Notes: generated by a model from the sequence alone, not told the origin. Shown: positions 7,398 to 14,072, counted from the first letter of the stretch. The stretch: 17,416 bases of DNA from an uncultured beta proteobacterium (GCA_903910495.1 CAIVZW010000323.1:1-17416); one strand, 5' to 3'. Translations and numbers: made by a program.

Positions 7398-7829
7398 ATG
7401 CGCCTCGTGCTCGATACGAATATAGTGATGGACATGCTGCACTTCGCTGACCGCCACACACATCCCCTGCAAACGGCCATCGATACCGGGCAGATGCTGT
7501 GCTTCACGGACAAGGATTGCCTGGCCGAACTGGAACGCGTGACCGGCTATCCGGAGTTTGGGCTGGATCCGACCGCACGCCAGGCGCTGATGGAAAGATA
7601 CCTGAGCTTCGTCACGCTTTGTGACGCCAGCGGTGAGGAGGACTACATTTTGCCGCGCTGCCGGGACGCGGACGATCAGAAGTTCCTGATTCTGGCGGCC
7701 CGCTGCCAGGCCGACCTGCTGATTACCCGCGACAAGCTGCTGCTCAAACTCGCCCGCCACCGGCACAAACCGCCGCCCTGCCCCATCGTCACGGCGGAAA
7801 CCGCCTGCACCTTACCTGGATTCAGCTAG
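7398..7829 (+). CDS. PIN-domain putative ribonuclease (VapC-like, COG1569-type)
   Basis: The 143-residue product is a PIN-domain protein, a fold of Mg2+-dependent RNases that includes VapC toxins. The acidic active-site residues are in the usual places: Asp6 in MRLVLDTNIV, Glu44 in CLAELERV, Asp93 in RDADDQKFL, and Asp112 in LLITRDKLLL. Many relatives are annotated as putative toxins of the PIN family, but no antitoxin-like gene adjoins it. It is flanked by the divergent arfB and the convergent yaaA, so a stand-alone RNase is as likely. The frame is open upstream to 7203, but the first 65 codons of that extension do not look like PIN sequence; ATG 7398 gives the typical N-terminus. It lacks a clear ribosome-binding site. 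Its last 18 nt overlap the end of yaaA tail to tail. Confidence 0.85.
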   Translation: MRLVLDTNIVMDMLHFADRHTHPLQTAIDTGQMLCFTDKDCLAELERVTGYPEFGLDPTARQALMERYLSFVTLCDASGEEDYILPRCRDADDQKFLILAARCQADLLITRDKLLLKLARHRHKPPPCPIVTAETACTLPGFS

Positions 7830-8594
7830 TTTTCGCCGAAAAACCCAGCGTGTCGCATCCGAAGCCAGTGCATTGAAGGCATAGCCTTCGCTTGAGAACC
7901 GCTTCAGCCCTTCTGCTTTCTTTAGCCGTCTGGACAAGGCAAAGCGCGCCATCAGCCCGCGGGCGCGCTTGGCATAAAAACTGACGACCTTGAATTTTCC
8001 TGCGCTCCAGTCCTCGAACACCGGCTGGATGACCGGCACGGAAAGTTTATTCAAGCGGATCGCCCTGAAGTATTCGTCCGACGCCAGATTGACCAGCACT
8101 GACGCTCCGGCCTCGACCAGAGAGGCATTCAGCGCATCGACAATGTGCTCACCCCAGAAAGCGTAAAGATCCTTGCCACGCAGATTGGCAAGCCGCAAAC
8201 CCATCTCGAGACGATAGGGTTGAATCAGGTCGAGAGGACGCAACAGGCCATAAAGCCCGGAGAGAATCCGCAAATGACTTTGCGCAAAGCGAAGGATTGC
8301 CGGCGAAAGTGTAGATGCCTCCAGTCCTTCATACACATCGCCGTTGAAAGCCAGCACCGCCGGCCTGGCTCTGTCTGGCGAGAAGGGTTGCGCCCAGTCG
8401 GCAAAGCGTGTGGCGTTCAACGCAGCCAGCGAATCGCTGATGCCCATCAGCCGGCCGATCTCTAATGGGGAAAACTTGCGCAGAAGTTCGATCAGGAGTT
8501 GAGACTGATCAAGAAACTCGGGTAACGAATAGTCAGCCAGAGTCGGCGGTGTCACGAAATCAAGGGTTTTGGCGGGTGAGAGAACAATGATCAT
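7812..8594 (-). CDS. yaaA: Peroxide-stress protein YaaA (DUF328/UPF0246)
   Basis: YaaA lowers intracellular free iron during hydrogen peroxide stress in E. coli, and the fold has a DNA-binding character. The 260-residue product begins with the highly typical MIIVLSPAKTLDF and contains LNGDVYEGL-like AFNGDVYEGL, LRILSGLYGLLRPLDLIQPYRLEMG, the DALN stretch, VNLASDEYF and VVSFYAKRARGLMARF. The whole length corresponds to the E. coli protein (258). The ATG at 8594 restores this conserved N-terminus; a GTG at 8627 would add eleven residues not seen in the family. Its ribosome-binding site is poor. It diverges from the DUF2863 gene; a TACAAT at 8641-8646 on the minus strand could be its -10 but has no good -35. 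Confidence 0.95.
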   Translation of the reverse strand: MIIVLSPAKTLDFVTPPTLADYSLPEFLDQSQLLIELLRKFSPLEIGRLMGISDSLAALNATRFADWAQPFSPDRARPAVLAFNGDVYEGLEASTLSPAILRFAQSHLRILSGLYGLLRPLDLIQPYRLEMGLRLANLRGKDLYAFWGEHIVDALNASLVEAGASVLVNLASDEYFRAIRLNKLSVPVIQPVFEDWSAGKFKVVSFYAKRARGLMARFALSRRLKKAEGLKRFSSEGYAFNALASDATRWVFRRKLAESR

Positions 8595-8725
8595 GGCTGT
8601 ATCCAGACGTGGGGGCGTATCCGTCACATTAGTTGTCTGAATTGTAATCGATACGGCCAGGCACTTGCTGTTCCACGAGGATACGCGGGCGCTTTACTGG
8701 CATAGCCATTATTCAGCGCTTCCCT

Positions 8726-8734
8726 TGGTACAAT
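8726..8734 (+). promoter_or_regulatory. Extended -10 promoter element of the DUF2863 gene
   Basis: TGGTACAAT is an extended -10 (TGn followed by TACAAT, 5/6 match) ending 32 nt before the ATG of the DUF2863 gene. The -35 region 16-18 bp upstream is a poor match, which extended -10 promoters tolerate. Confidence 0.4.
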
Positions 8735-8766
8735 AGCGGATTGAATCGCAGCGCAGGTTTCCCATC

Positions 8767-9942
8767 ATGAAACGCAATCGTCTCTCTTCACGCAAGCGCA
8801 TTTCGGCCGACGCTACTGAGCTTGGCCGACTGGCGATCTGCCTCGCCGAGTCCGGCGGCAAGCTGGAGGATGCATTCTGGGAAAAAAAACTGGCAGAGCT
8901 CGTCGACAAACTGCTGCACGACGGCGCCGAAGACGACCTGAATGCCTCGCTGGATCGCCTCTTCGATTCGCACGCGGCGGCGCACGACTGCCTCGCCGAC
9001 ATCATCGAGTCGCGTGCCGAATGCTGCGTTTTATCACACCAGGGACAGGACTTCGACATCCTGTTGTTCAATGTGCCGTTGCTCGCCTGGTCACGCTTTT
9101 CGATCCCGGCCGGAACCATCCCAAAAAGTACCTTGCAGACGCTCAAGGTTCACCTCGGTGCGCATGTATTCTCGGCCAGCGTCCAGCTGGCCCTGGCCGA
9201 TTATCTCTACAGTCCGGATCAACTGCCGCGCAGCTTTGTCGACACCTGGCAACTGATGCGCGACCTGGGAGGGTCGGCACTGTGCAACAATGTCCTGAAA
9301 CTCGACGTTTCCGTGATGCCGGAAACCAACCAGTTCCTTTCCGATACGCGCTACCTGATCGGCGCGATTGCCGTGCCACGCGGCATGCCGCTCTTCCGCT
9401 GGAACGAGTCGGAAAACTGCACGCGTGAAACAGCGCTCAGGGAATGGGTAAAGCAGGGCGGCCCCTGCATTGAGCCCCTGCTCACCGGATGCGCCTTTCA
9501 GACCCTGCTGGCCGACGCCTACCATGCTGCCTGCCGCACCGCCGATATGGCCTCGCGCCCCTACTCGCTACGCGCCTCGGTGGCCTTCCTGCAAACCACG
9601 CTGGGCAAGCCTGCCGAAGCCCTGCGCGCTATCATCGGCGGATTTCACGACAAACGACTCGAGGAATTCCGCATCGGCTTCGGGCCGCGCGATGGTGATG
9701 CGATTTTTCACGGTGTCATCTGGCCCCTGCTCGGCGCTGAAGATGAAACAACCGACGTTGTCGGAGAGGTCGAGACCCTGCTGCGTGAATCCGGCATCAA
9801 GGAGATCATGGTGCACGGTCAGCGGTTCCCCTTCGAGTTCTGCGACGATTGCGGCGCACCGCTTTATCCGAACATCGAAGGCGATGCCGTGCACGCCGAA
9901 ATGCCGGAGCAGAACAATGCGCCATCACAGACACTGCACTGA
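8767..9942 (+). CDS. DUF2863 family protein (betaproteobacterial, function unknown)
   Basis: The 391-residue protein matches the DUF2863 family as I know it, which is largely confined to Betaproteobacteria and has no assigned function. Recognisable parts are the basic N-terminus MKRNRLSSRKRISADATEL, a helical stretch LEDAFWEKKLAELVDKLL (residues 37-54), LLAWSRFSIPAGTI near 105-118, and an acidic-aromatic middle. The C-terminal segment FEFCDDCGAPLYPN has a CxxC that could bind metal, followed by an acidic tail with VHAEMPEQ. No signal peptide or membrane segment is seen, so it is probably cytosolic. It stands alone between divergent yaaA and the convergent HPt gene, with its own extended -10 promoter. 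The start is supported by family N-termini rather than by its weak ribosome-binding site. Confidence 0.85.
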   Translation: MKRNRLSSRKRISADATELGRLAICLAESGGKLEDAFWEKKLAELVDKLLHDGAEDDLNASLDRLFDSHAAAHDCLADIIESRAECCVLSHQGQDFDILLFNVPLLAWSRFSIPAGTIPKSTLQTLKVHLGAHVFSASVQLALADYLYSPDQLPRSFVDTWQLMRDLGGSALCNNVLKLDVSVMPETNQFLSDTRYLIGAIAVPRGMPLFRWNESENCTRETALREWVKQGGPCIEPLLTGCAFQTLLADAYHAACRTADMASRPYSLRASVAFLQTTLGKPAEALRAIIGGFHDKRLEEFRIGFGPRDGDAIFHGVIWPLLGAEDETTDVVGEVETLLRESGIKEIMVHGQRFPFEFCDDCGAPLYPNIEGDAVHAEMPEQNNAPSQTLH

Positions 9943-9972
9943 AACTGTCCGGCTGGATCGCCAATCACATTG

Positions 9973-10025
9973 ATCCGGCAAACAGCACCCCGGAAAAAGC
10001 AGCGAAACTGCTCAGGCTGCCGGAT
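9973..10025. terminator. Possible bidirectional terminator between DUF2863 and HPt genes
   Basis: ATCCGGCA (9973-9980) pairs with TGCCGGAT (10018-10025), enclosing a smaller hairpin AGCAG-cgaaa-CTGCT (9999-10013). On the plus strand the outer stem is followed by TAGATTTTTG. The position between convergent genes fits a shared terminator, but the 37-nt loop is long and the T-run is offset, so this is tentative. Confidence 0.35.
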
Positions 10026-10369
10026 TAGATTTTTGCAAAAACCGCAGCAAGCCGCCTGACGGCACTTAGCACCTGCGCAGTGAGACGGTCAGCGCCACCG
10101 AGCCTCCCCGAGGCCGCCAGATGTTCAAGCCGCATGGCGATTTCCCTCCCTTCTTCATAAGAGAAAGTCGCCAACACGCTTTTCACGCTATGCGCCTCGC
10201 GTTGCACTCTCGCCGCATCCGCAGACAACAGCACACCTTCCAGCGCATGACAGTAAGCGGTGCTTTCGGTCACAAACAGTTGAGTCAGTTCGGAAAAAAG
10301 TGATTCATCGCCGCCGAGCCGGACTAGCACCTCGGCTTTATCGTAGATTGCTGTCTCAACCCGGGACAT
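10025..10369 (-). CDS. Stand-alone histidine phosphotransfer (HPt) protein
   Basis: HPt domains relay phosphate between response regulators and hybrid histidine kinases. This 114-residue protein is a single HPt helical bundle with the phosphoacceptor His60 in REAHSVKSVLATF (typical AHxLKxxxxxx pattern), preceded by LGGDESLFSELTQLFV. No other domain is present. The frame opens at a TTG (10393) that overlaps the stop of the upstream regulator gene. The ATG at 10369 has GGAA 7 nt before it and gives the usual HPt N-terminus, so I prefer it; the upstream stop is then 20 nt away. It is surely cotranscribed with the HD-GYP regulator. Its cognate kinase is not in the window. Confidence 0.85.
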   Translation of the reverse strand: MSRVETAIYDKAEVLVRLGGDESLFSELTQLFVTESTAYCHALEGVLLSADAARVQREAHSVKSVLATFSYEEGREIAMRLEHLAASGRLGGADRLTAQVLSAVRRLAAVFAKI

Positions 10370-10389
10370 TAGCTGGTTCCAAAGAAAAC

Positions 10390-11442
10390 TCAATGGGCCA
10401 CGACATGCGTATCCTGATAACGCAAGTGGACGCTCATAACCTCATCCCATGCGGAAAAAAAAGCCTCCACACAGGCTGGATCAAAATGACTTCCGGCACC
10501 ATCGCGCACAAAGGCTTCTGCACGCTCCAAAGGCCAGGCGGCCTTGTACGGCCGCACCGAAGTCAGTGCATCAAAGACATCGGCCACGGCAACGATCCGG
10601 CCGAACAAGGGAATCGACTCCCGGGAAACCCCGTAGGGATAGCCGGTTCCATCGAATTTCTCATGATGGGAAACGGCAATCCTGGCCGCCGCCTGAAACA
10701 CGACAGATTCGCTTCCCTTGAGCAGTTCGAAACCGATAAGGGCATGACGCTTCATCACTTTGAACTCATCCGGCGTCAACCTGCCCGGTTTGAGCAGGAT
10801 ATGATCCGGCGTTCCGATCTTGCCCACATCGTGCATCGGCGCCGCCTGCAGGATCAGCGACTGGTCCTCGTCTGACAATCCGAGCCGGGCAGCAATCAAA
10901 CGTGAATAATGCGCCATGCGCTGAATGTGCGCACCGGTTTCCGGATCACGAAACTCGGCGGCGCGCGACATGCGGAACAGCAATTCCTGTTCCCGTGCAT
11001 GAATTAACACCGTCGCTTTTTTAACTTCTTCAGCCAGCCAGTCCGCCCTTTCGGCCAGTTTTTTCCGACCGGCACCGAGGGCAAGCATGTTACGCACCCG
11101 AGCCGAGAACTCGATACGATCCACCGGCTTGGTCAGGAAATCGGTTGCTCCGACCTGAAGGGCTTCATAGCGCACATCCTTGTCGTCATTAGCCGTAATC
11201 ATCAGAATGGGCAAATCTTCGCGGCCGGCGACTGCACGCAGACGCGTGATGAACTGGATGCCGTCCATCCTGGGCATCATGTAATCGACAACAATCAGAT
11301 CGGGCAGGTTTTCCGAACACCAGGCCAGACCTTCGAGTGACTCCTGAAAAAGCAGGTGCTCGCAATCGCCCATTTTCTGTACAAGAGCACTCAACAGTGT
11401 CAGATTTATATCACTGTCGTCTATGATGGCGATTCGGTTCAT
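10390..11442 (-). CDS. Response regulator with HD-GYP c-di-GMP phosphodiesterase output (RpfG-like)
   Basis: The 350-residue protein joins a receiver domain (about 1-120) to an HD-GYP domain (about 160-340), the RpfG-type layout that hydrolyses c-di-GMP on phosphorylation. The receiver has acidic Asp8/Asp9, phosphoacceptor Asp53 in LIVVDYMMPRMDG, and the TKP motif with Lys105. The output domain has the full catalytic set: His171 in TGAHIQRM, HD at 204-205 in MHDVGKIGTPDHIL, and HHEKFDGTGYPYG at 259-271 including GYP at 267-269. An active enzyme is therefore expected. A coiled linker (about 122-158) joins the two. The ATG at 11442 has GGAG 6 nt upstream; the longer open frame upstream lacks family character. 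It precedes the HPt gene in one unit and is driven by an extended -10 promoter divergent from yciB. Confidence 0.93.
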   Translation of the reverse strand: MNRIAIIDDSDINLTLLSALVQKMGDCEHLLFQESLEGLAWCSENLPDLIVVDYMMPRMDGIQFITRLRAVAGREDLPILMITANDDKDVRYEALQVGATDFLTKPVDRIEFSARVRNMLALGAGRKKLAERADWLAEEVKKATVLIHAREQELLFRMSRAAEFRDPETGAHIQRMAHYSRLIAARLGLSDEDQSLILQAAPMHDVGKIGTPDHILLKPGRLTPDEFKVMKRHALIGFELLKGSESVVFQAAARIAVSHHEKFDGTGYPYGVSRESIPLFGRIVAVADVFDALTSVRPYKAAWPLERAEAFVRDGAGSHFDPACVEAFFSAWDEVMSVHLRYQDTHVVAH

Positions 11443-11467
11443 GCCGTTCTCCATGCGGATCTGAGTA

Positions 11468-11473
11468 AGTATA
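11468..11473 (-). promoter_or_regulatory. Extended -10 element of the HD-GYP regulator / HPt operon
   Basis: On the minus strand, TGC directly precedes TATACT (5/6 to consensus), 25 nt before the ATG of the regulator gene, in the usual promoter position. The -35 region 17 bp upstream is weak. It lies back to back with the yciB promoter. Confidence 0.45.
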
Positions 11474-11494
11474 GCAAAGCATGGCAACAGAACA

Positions 11495-11523
11495 TGGACA
11501 GCTGCCGTAATAATCAGCATAAT
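11495..11523 (+). promoter_or_regulatory. yciBp: Sigma70-like promoter of the yciB-yciI-bolA operon
   Basis: TGGACA (11495-11500) and CATAAT (11518-11523) are each 5/6 matches to the sigma70 hexamers with an ideal 17-bp spacer. The -10 ends 26 nt before the yciB ATG. This is the best promoter-like sequence I found in the window. Confidence 0.6.
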
Positions 11524-11549
11524 TCGTCGACCTTTTCGCAGGATCTCCC

Positions 11550-12092
11550 ATGAAATTTTTCTTCGACCTCTTTCCGGTCATCCTGTTTTTCATCGCTTTC
11601 AAGTTTGGCGGCATTTATGTCGCTACCGGGGTCGCCATTGCCGCCACCTTTGCCCAGATCGGCTGGACCTGGATGAGACAGCGCAAAGTCGACACCATGC
11701 TCTGGGTCAGCCTGAGCATCATCACCGTGTTTGGCGGTATGACACTTCTTTTTCACGACGAAACCTTTATCAAATGGAAGCCGACCGTACTCTACTGGTC
11801 CTTCGCCGTAGTGCTTGCCGGCAGTACCCTGTTCCTCAGGAAGAATCTGATCCGTACCCTGCTCGCCGAGCAGATCGAACTGCCCGAAGCCATCTGGCAG
11901 CGGCTCAACTGGGCATGGGTCGGTTTCTTTATCTGCATGGGCATCGCCAACCTCGCCGTGGCCTTCGTATTCAATTTTTCAACCGACGACTGGGTCAATT
12001 TCAAGCTTTTTGGCGGCATCGGGCTAATGCTCCTGTTCGCCCTCGCCCAAGGCTTGCTGCTATCCAAATATATTGCTGAGGAGAAAAAATAA
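11550..12092 (+). CDS. yciB: Inner-membrane septation protein A (YciB/IspZ family)
   Basis: YciB is a small inner-membrane protein implicated in cell-envelope synthesis and septation; mutants in relatives show division defects. The 180-residue product begins with the typical [20 protein letters not shown] and has about five hydrophobic segments (roughly 5-40, 50-67, 78-96, 119-145, 150-172). Family signatures include [14 protein letters not shown] and [21 protein letters not shown] near the C-terminus. The ribosome-binding site is AGGA 7 nt before the ATG. Its TAA overlaps the ATG of yciI (TAATG), implying translational coupling. It heads the yciB-yciI-bolA unit, an arrangement I recognise from other Betaproteobacteria. 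Confidence 0.94.
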   Translation: MKFFFDLFPVILFFIAFKFGGIYVATGVAIAATFAQIGWTWMRQRKVDTMLWVSLSIITVFGGMTLLFHDETFIKWKPTVLYWSFAVVLAGSTLFLRKNLIRTLLAEQIELPEAIWQRLNWAWVGFFICMGIANLAVAFVFNFSTDDWVNFKLFGGIGLMLLFALAQGLLLSKYIAEEKK

Positions 12093-12394
12093 TGCTCTAT
12101 GCCATCATTGGTGAAGATTGCCCGAATTCACTGGCAGCCCGCCTTGAAGCCCGCCCGGCGCACGCCGCACGGCTCAAGGCGCTGCAGGAAGAAGGCCGGA
12201 TGATTCTGGCCGGTCCCTGCCCGGCCATCGACTCGCCCGACCCCGGTCCGGCCGGTTTTTCAGGCAGCCTGATCGTCGCCGAGTTTGCCTCGCTTGACGC
12301 GGCCAAAACCTGGGCGGATGCCGACCCCTTTGTCGCTGCCGGCGTATACGCCAAGGTAAGCGTCAAACCGTTCAAAAAGGTCTGGCCGGCGTGA
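12092..12394 (+). CDS. YciI family protein
   Basis: This 100-residue protein belongs to the YciI family, with a ferredoxin-like dimeric alpha/beta-barrel fold. The family has no firmly assigned general role, though some relatives are dehydrochlorinases or other small-molecule enzymes. Visible hallmarks are the N-terminal strand [10 protein letters not shown], the [11 protein letters not shown] helix with the conserved His24, [10 protein letters not shown] (35-44), [29 protein letters not shown] (58-86) with the DPF motif at 78-80, and the C-terminal strand with VKPFKKVW. It overlaps yciB by TAATG at its start and bolA by GTGA at its end, so expression is tied to both neighbours. Confidence 0.92.
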   Translation: MLYAIIGEDCPNSLAARLEARPAHAARLKALQEEGRMILAGPCPAIDSPDPGPAGFSGSLIVAEFASLDAAKTWADADPFVAAGVYAKVSVKPFKKVWPA

Positions 12395-12687
12395 AACAGA
12401 CCGATCAGAACAGCGTTTCTGACGATCTGGAATCGATTCTTCGCGAACGGCTTTCAGGATTAAAGCCTCTCCGGCTGGAATTGATCGACGATTCAGCCCT
12501 GCATGCCGGCCATGCGGGTGCTCAGGGCGGCGGCGGTCACTACCGTTTGCTCCTGGTTTCGGCGGAATTTTCCGGAAAATCGACCCTGGCCCGCCATCGA
12601 CTCATCTATGCTGCCCTTGGCGAGTTGATGCGTAGTAAAATCCATGCGCTGAGCATCCAGTCACTGGCTCCGGATGAAGCACACTGA
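12391..12687 (+). CDS. bolA: BolA family protein
   Basis: BolA-type proteins act with monothiol glutaredoxins in iron-sulfur cluster handling; E. coli BolA also affects cell shape and transcription. The 98-residue product shows the KH-like fold signatures [18 protein letters not shown] (27-44), [34 protein letters not shown] (47-80) and [13 protein letters not shown] at the end. The start is GTG, overlapping the yciI stop as GTGA; no in-frame ATG gives a complete domain, so the GTG is well supported. It is the third coupled gene of the operon, with ppiC 73 bp downstream. A stretch within it (12502-12533) resembles the left REP-like element. Confidence 0.93.
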   Translation: MKQTDQNSVSDDLESILRERLSGLKPLRLELIDDSALHAGHAGAQGGGGHYRLLLVSAEFSGKSTLARHRLIYAALGELMRSKIHALSIQSLAPDEAH

Positions 12688-12697
12688 AGAAGTTTGG

Positions 12698-12726
12698 TTT
12701 ACTCTTATAACTAGAAACCCTATCCT
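12698..12726 (+). promoter_or_regulatory. Possible secondary promoter of ppiC
   Basis: In the AT-rich gap between bolA and ppiC, TTTACT (12698-12703) and TATCCT (12721-12726) are separated by 17 bp, each a 4/6 match to sigma70 hexamers, 34 nt before the ppiC ATG. An alternative -10, TATAAC, lies at 12706-12711. It may supplement read-through from the upstream operon. Confidence 0.3.
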
Positions 12727-12760
12727 ACCCGATTCAACACAGACAGAAGGAATACGACTC

Positions 12761-13546
12761 ATGCAGAAACTCTCGAAACTTGCGGCCGCACTGATCTTCG
12801 GCGCGATGATGTCGGCATCGGTACTGGCCGCCGGAAATGCCTTCGTAACGGTCAATGGCGTCGCCGTTTCGCAAAATCTCGCCAATATTTTCATCGCCGA
12901 ACAGAAAGCCCAGGGCGCACCGGATTCGCCGGAACTGAAAAATGCCGTGCGCGAAGAACTGATTCGCCGTGAACTGCTGGTTCAGGAAGCGAAGAAAGCC
13001 GGCCTCGACAAGAAGCCGGAAATCGTCGCTCAGGCTGAAGCCGCGCGTCAGGCATTCTTCGTCCGCGCCTATGTTCAGGAATTCATCAAGAAGAACCCGA
13101 TCAGCGATGCCCAGTTGAAGTCGGAATACGAAAAGATCAAGGCTCAACTCGGCAATACCGAGTACAAAGCACGCCACATTCTGGTCATTGGTGAAGACGA
13201 CGCCAAAGCCATCATCGACAACCTCAAGAAAGGCGTTAAGTTCGAAGAACTCGCCAAACAGTCGATCGATCCCGGCTCCAAGGATAACGGCGGCGACCTC
13301 GGTTGGGCGAGCGCCGGAAACTTTGTCAAACCGTTCAGCGATGCACTGGTCAGCCTGAGCAAGGGCAAATTTACCGAGACTCCGGTCAAGTCCGAGTTCG
13401 GCTACCACGTCATCCAGCTCGAAGACAGCCGTCCGCTTGCTGTCCCGTCATTCGACGAGATCAAGCCGCGCCTGCTCCAGCAAGCGCAGTCGCTACAGAT
13501 CAACAAGATGGTCGAAGGATTGCGCGCCAAGGCCAAGGTCGAATAA
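12761..13546 (+). CDS. Periplasmic peptidyl-prolyl cis-trans isomerase (parvulin/PpiC type)
   Basis: The 261-residue product is an exported parvulin-type foldase that isomerises prolyl bonds in envelope proteins. Residues 1-24 form a signal peptide (MQKLSKLAAALIFGAMMSAS...LAA). An N-terminal SurA-like helical region follows (about 30-125), with VNGVAVSQ and REELIRRELLVQEAKKAGL. The rotamase domain spans about 133-225, with KARHILVIGEDDAKAII, FEELAKQSIDPGSKDNGGDLGWA and GYHVIQLED in family order. The C-terminal helix (KPRLLQQAQSLQINKMVEGL) is typical. The frame is open 29 codons upstream, but ATG 12761 begins the signal peptide and has AAGGA 9 nt upstream. It lies downstream of yciB-yciI-bolA and is followed by a strong hairpin. 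Confidence 0.94.
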   Translation: MQKLSKLAAALIFGAMMSASVLAAGNAFVTVNGVAVSQNLANIFIAEQKAQGAPDSPELKNAVREELIRRELLVQEAKKAGLDKKPEIVAQAEAARQAFFVRAYVQEFIKKNPISDAQLKSEYEKIKAQLGNTEYKARHILVIGEDDAKAIIDNLKKGVKFEELAKQSIDPGSKDNGGDLGWASAGNFVKPFSDALVSLSKGKFTETPVKSEFGYHVIQLEDSRPLAVPSFDEIKPRLLQQAQSLQINKMVEGLRAKAKVE

Positions 13547-13592
13547 ACTCCGGCGACAGATTCAAGTATCCGGGTTATTTGTCGCACTACTG

Positions 13593-13618
13593 ATGGCCAC
13601 AGAGAAATCTGTGGCCAT
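13593..13618 (+). terminator. Hairpin terminator after ppiC
   Basis: ATGGCCACAGA (13593-13603) and TCTGTGGCCAT (13608-13618) form a perfect 11-bp stem around a GAAA tetraloop, 46 nt after the ppiC stop. Only TTT and then TTTCCGTT-type sequence follows, so the U-tract is short. It may act as a terminator or as a 3'-end stabilising hairpin. Confidence 0.7.
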
Positions 13619-13718
13619 TTCCGTTACTGGGACTTGAAACTGCCGACGCCGTGGCAAACCGTCGCGTTAAATTCACATCCGGCTATTGATCAAACCGGCA
13701 TTGCAGCGGAGAAACAGC

Positions 13719-13910
13719 ATGGACGAACGCTATTTCGTAATTTGTCAGGATGAAGATGGAACCATGGTATTCGTCACGCACGGATATTTCACGACGCGAA
13801 AAGTGGCAGAAAGTTATGCCCGGACCGTGGCTGGCAGGCGCAATCCCATAGTCGTGCTGGCGACGGACGAGTTTTATAAAAGGGATTCTGTGCAAGCCTG
13901 TGGGTCATGA
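13719..13910 (+). CDS. Small protein of unknown function (63 aa)
   Basis: I do not recognise this 63-residue protein. Support for coding is an excellent ribosome-binding site (GGAG 7 nt before the ATG), a balanced composition, and alternating strand and helix segments. The order is YFVICQDEDG, TMVFVTHGYFT, the helix TRKVAESYARTVAG, then NPIVVLATDEFY. This suggests a compact alpha/beta domain without signal peptide or membrane segment. The upstream 172 bp holds the ppiC terminator and a 5-bp stem (CGACG...CGTCG near 13640-13664), but no clear promoter. Its TGA overlaps the ATG of a 28-codon frame (ATGA). The C-terminus after KRDSVQACGS could be affected by a frameshift, but nothing proves that. 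Confidence 0.6.
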   Translation: MDERYFVICQDEDGTMVFVTHGYFTTRKVAESYARTVAGRRNPIVVLATDEFYKRDSVQACGS

Positions 13911-13993
13911 CCTGCTTTTCAGGGAGTTACCTGATTGACGACGAACTTGAGCTTTCAGTCTTCCATGAACGCCTGCCGGACCCACACACATGA
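13907..13993 (+). CDS. Possible 28-codon reading frame coupled to the preceding small gene
   Basis: The ATG at 13907 overlaps the stop of the 63-codon gene as ATGA and opens a 28-residue frame. It starts MTCFSGSYLIDDELELS and ends at the TGA at 13991. The coupling and the acidic, non-repetitive composition are suggestive, but at this length the frame could be chance. It could also be the true C-terminus of the upstream protein displaced by a frameshift. No independent ribosome-binding site is visible. Confidence 0.25.
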   Translation: MTCFSGSYLIDDELELSVFHERLPDPHT

Positions 13994-14072
13994 GCACACC
14001 CGCTTGAGCCCAGCCGGCTGAATCGACCCGTCAAACGTCCAGGCGTTCGCGGGAAGAACTGACTTCGGGCGG

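Noticed and set aside
7398..8594. PIN gene plus yaaA as a toxin-antitoxin pair
   Set aside because: yaaA is a well-known peroxide-stress gene and converges on the PIN gene rather than preceding it on the same strand, so the pairing is accidental neighbourhood.
12734..13408. 224-codon minus-strand frame opposite ppiC
   Set aside because: Antisense to an unambiguous signal-peptide-bearing PpiC; the composition reflects the reversed codons of that gene.
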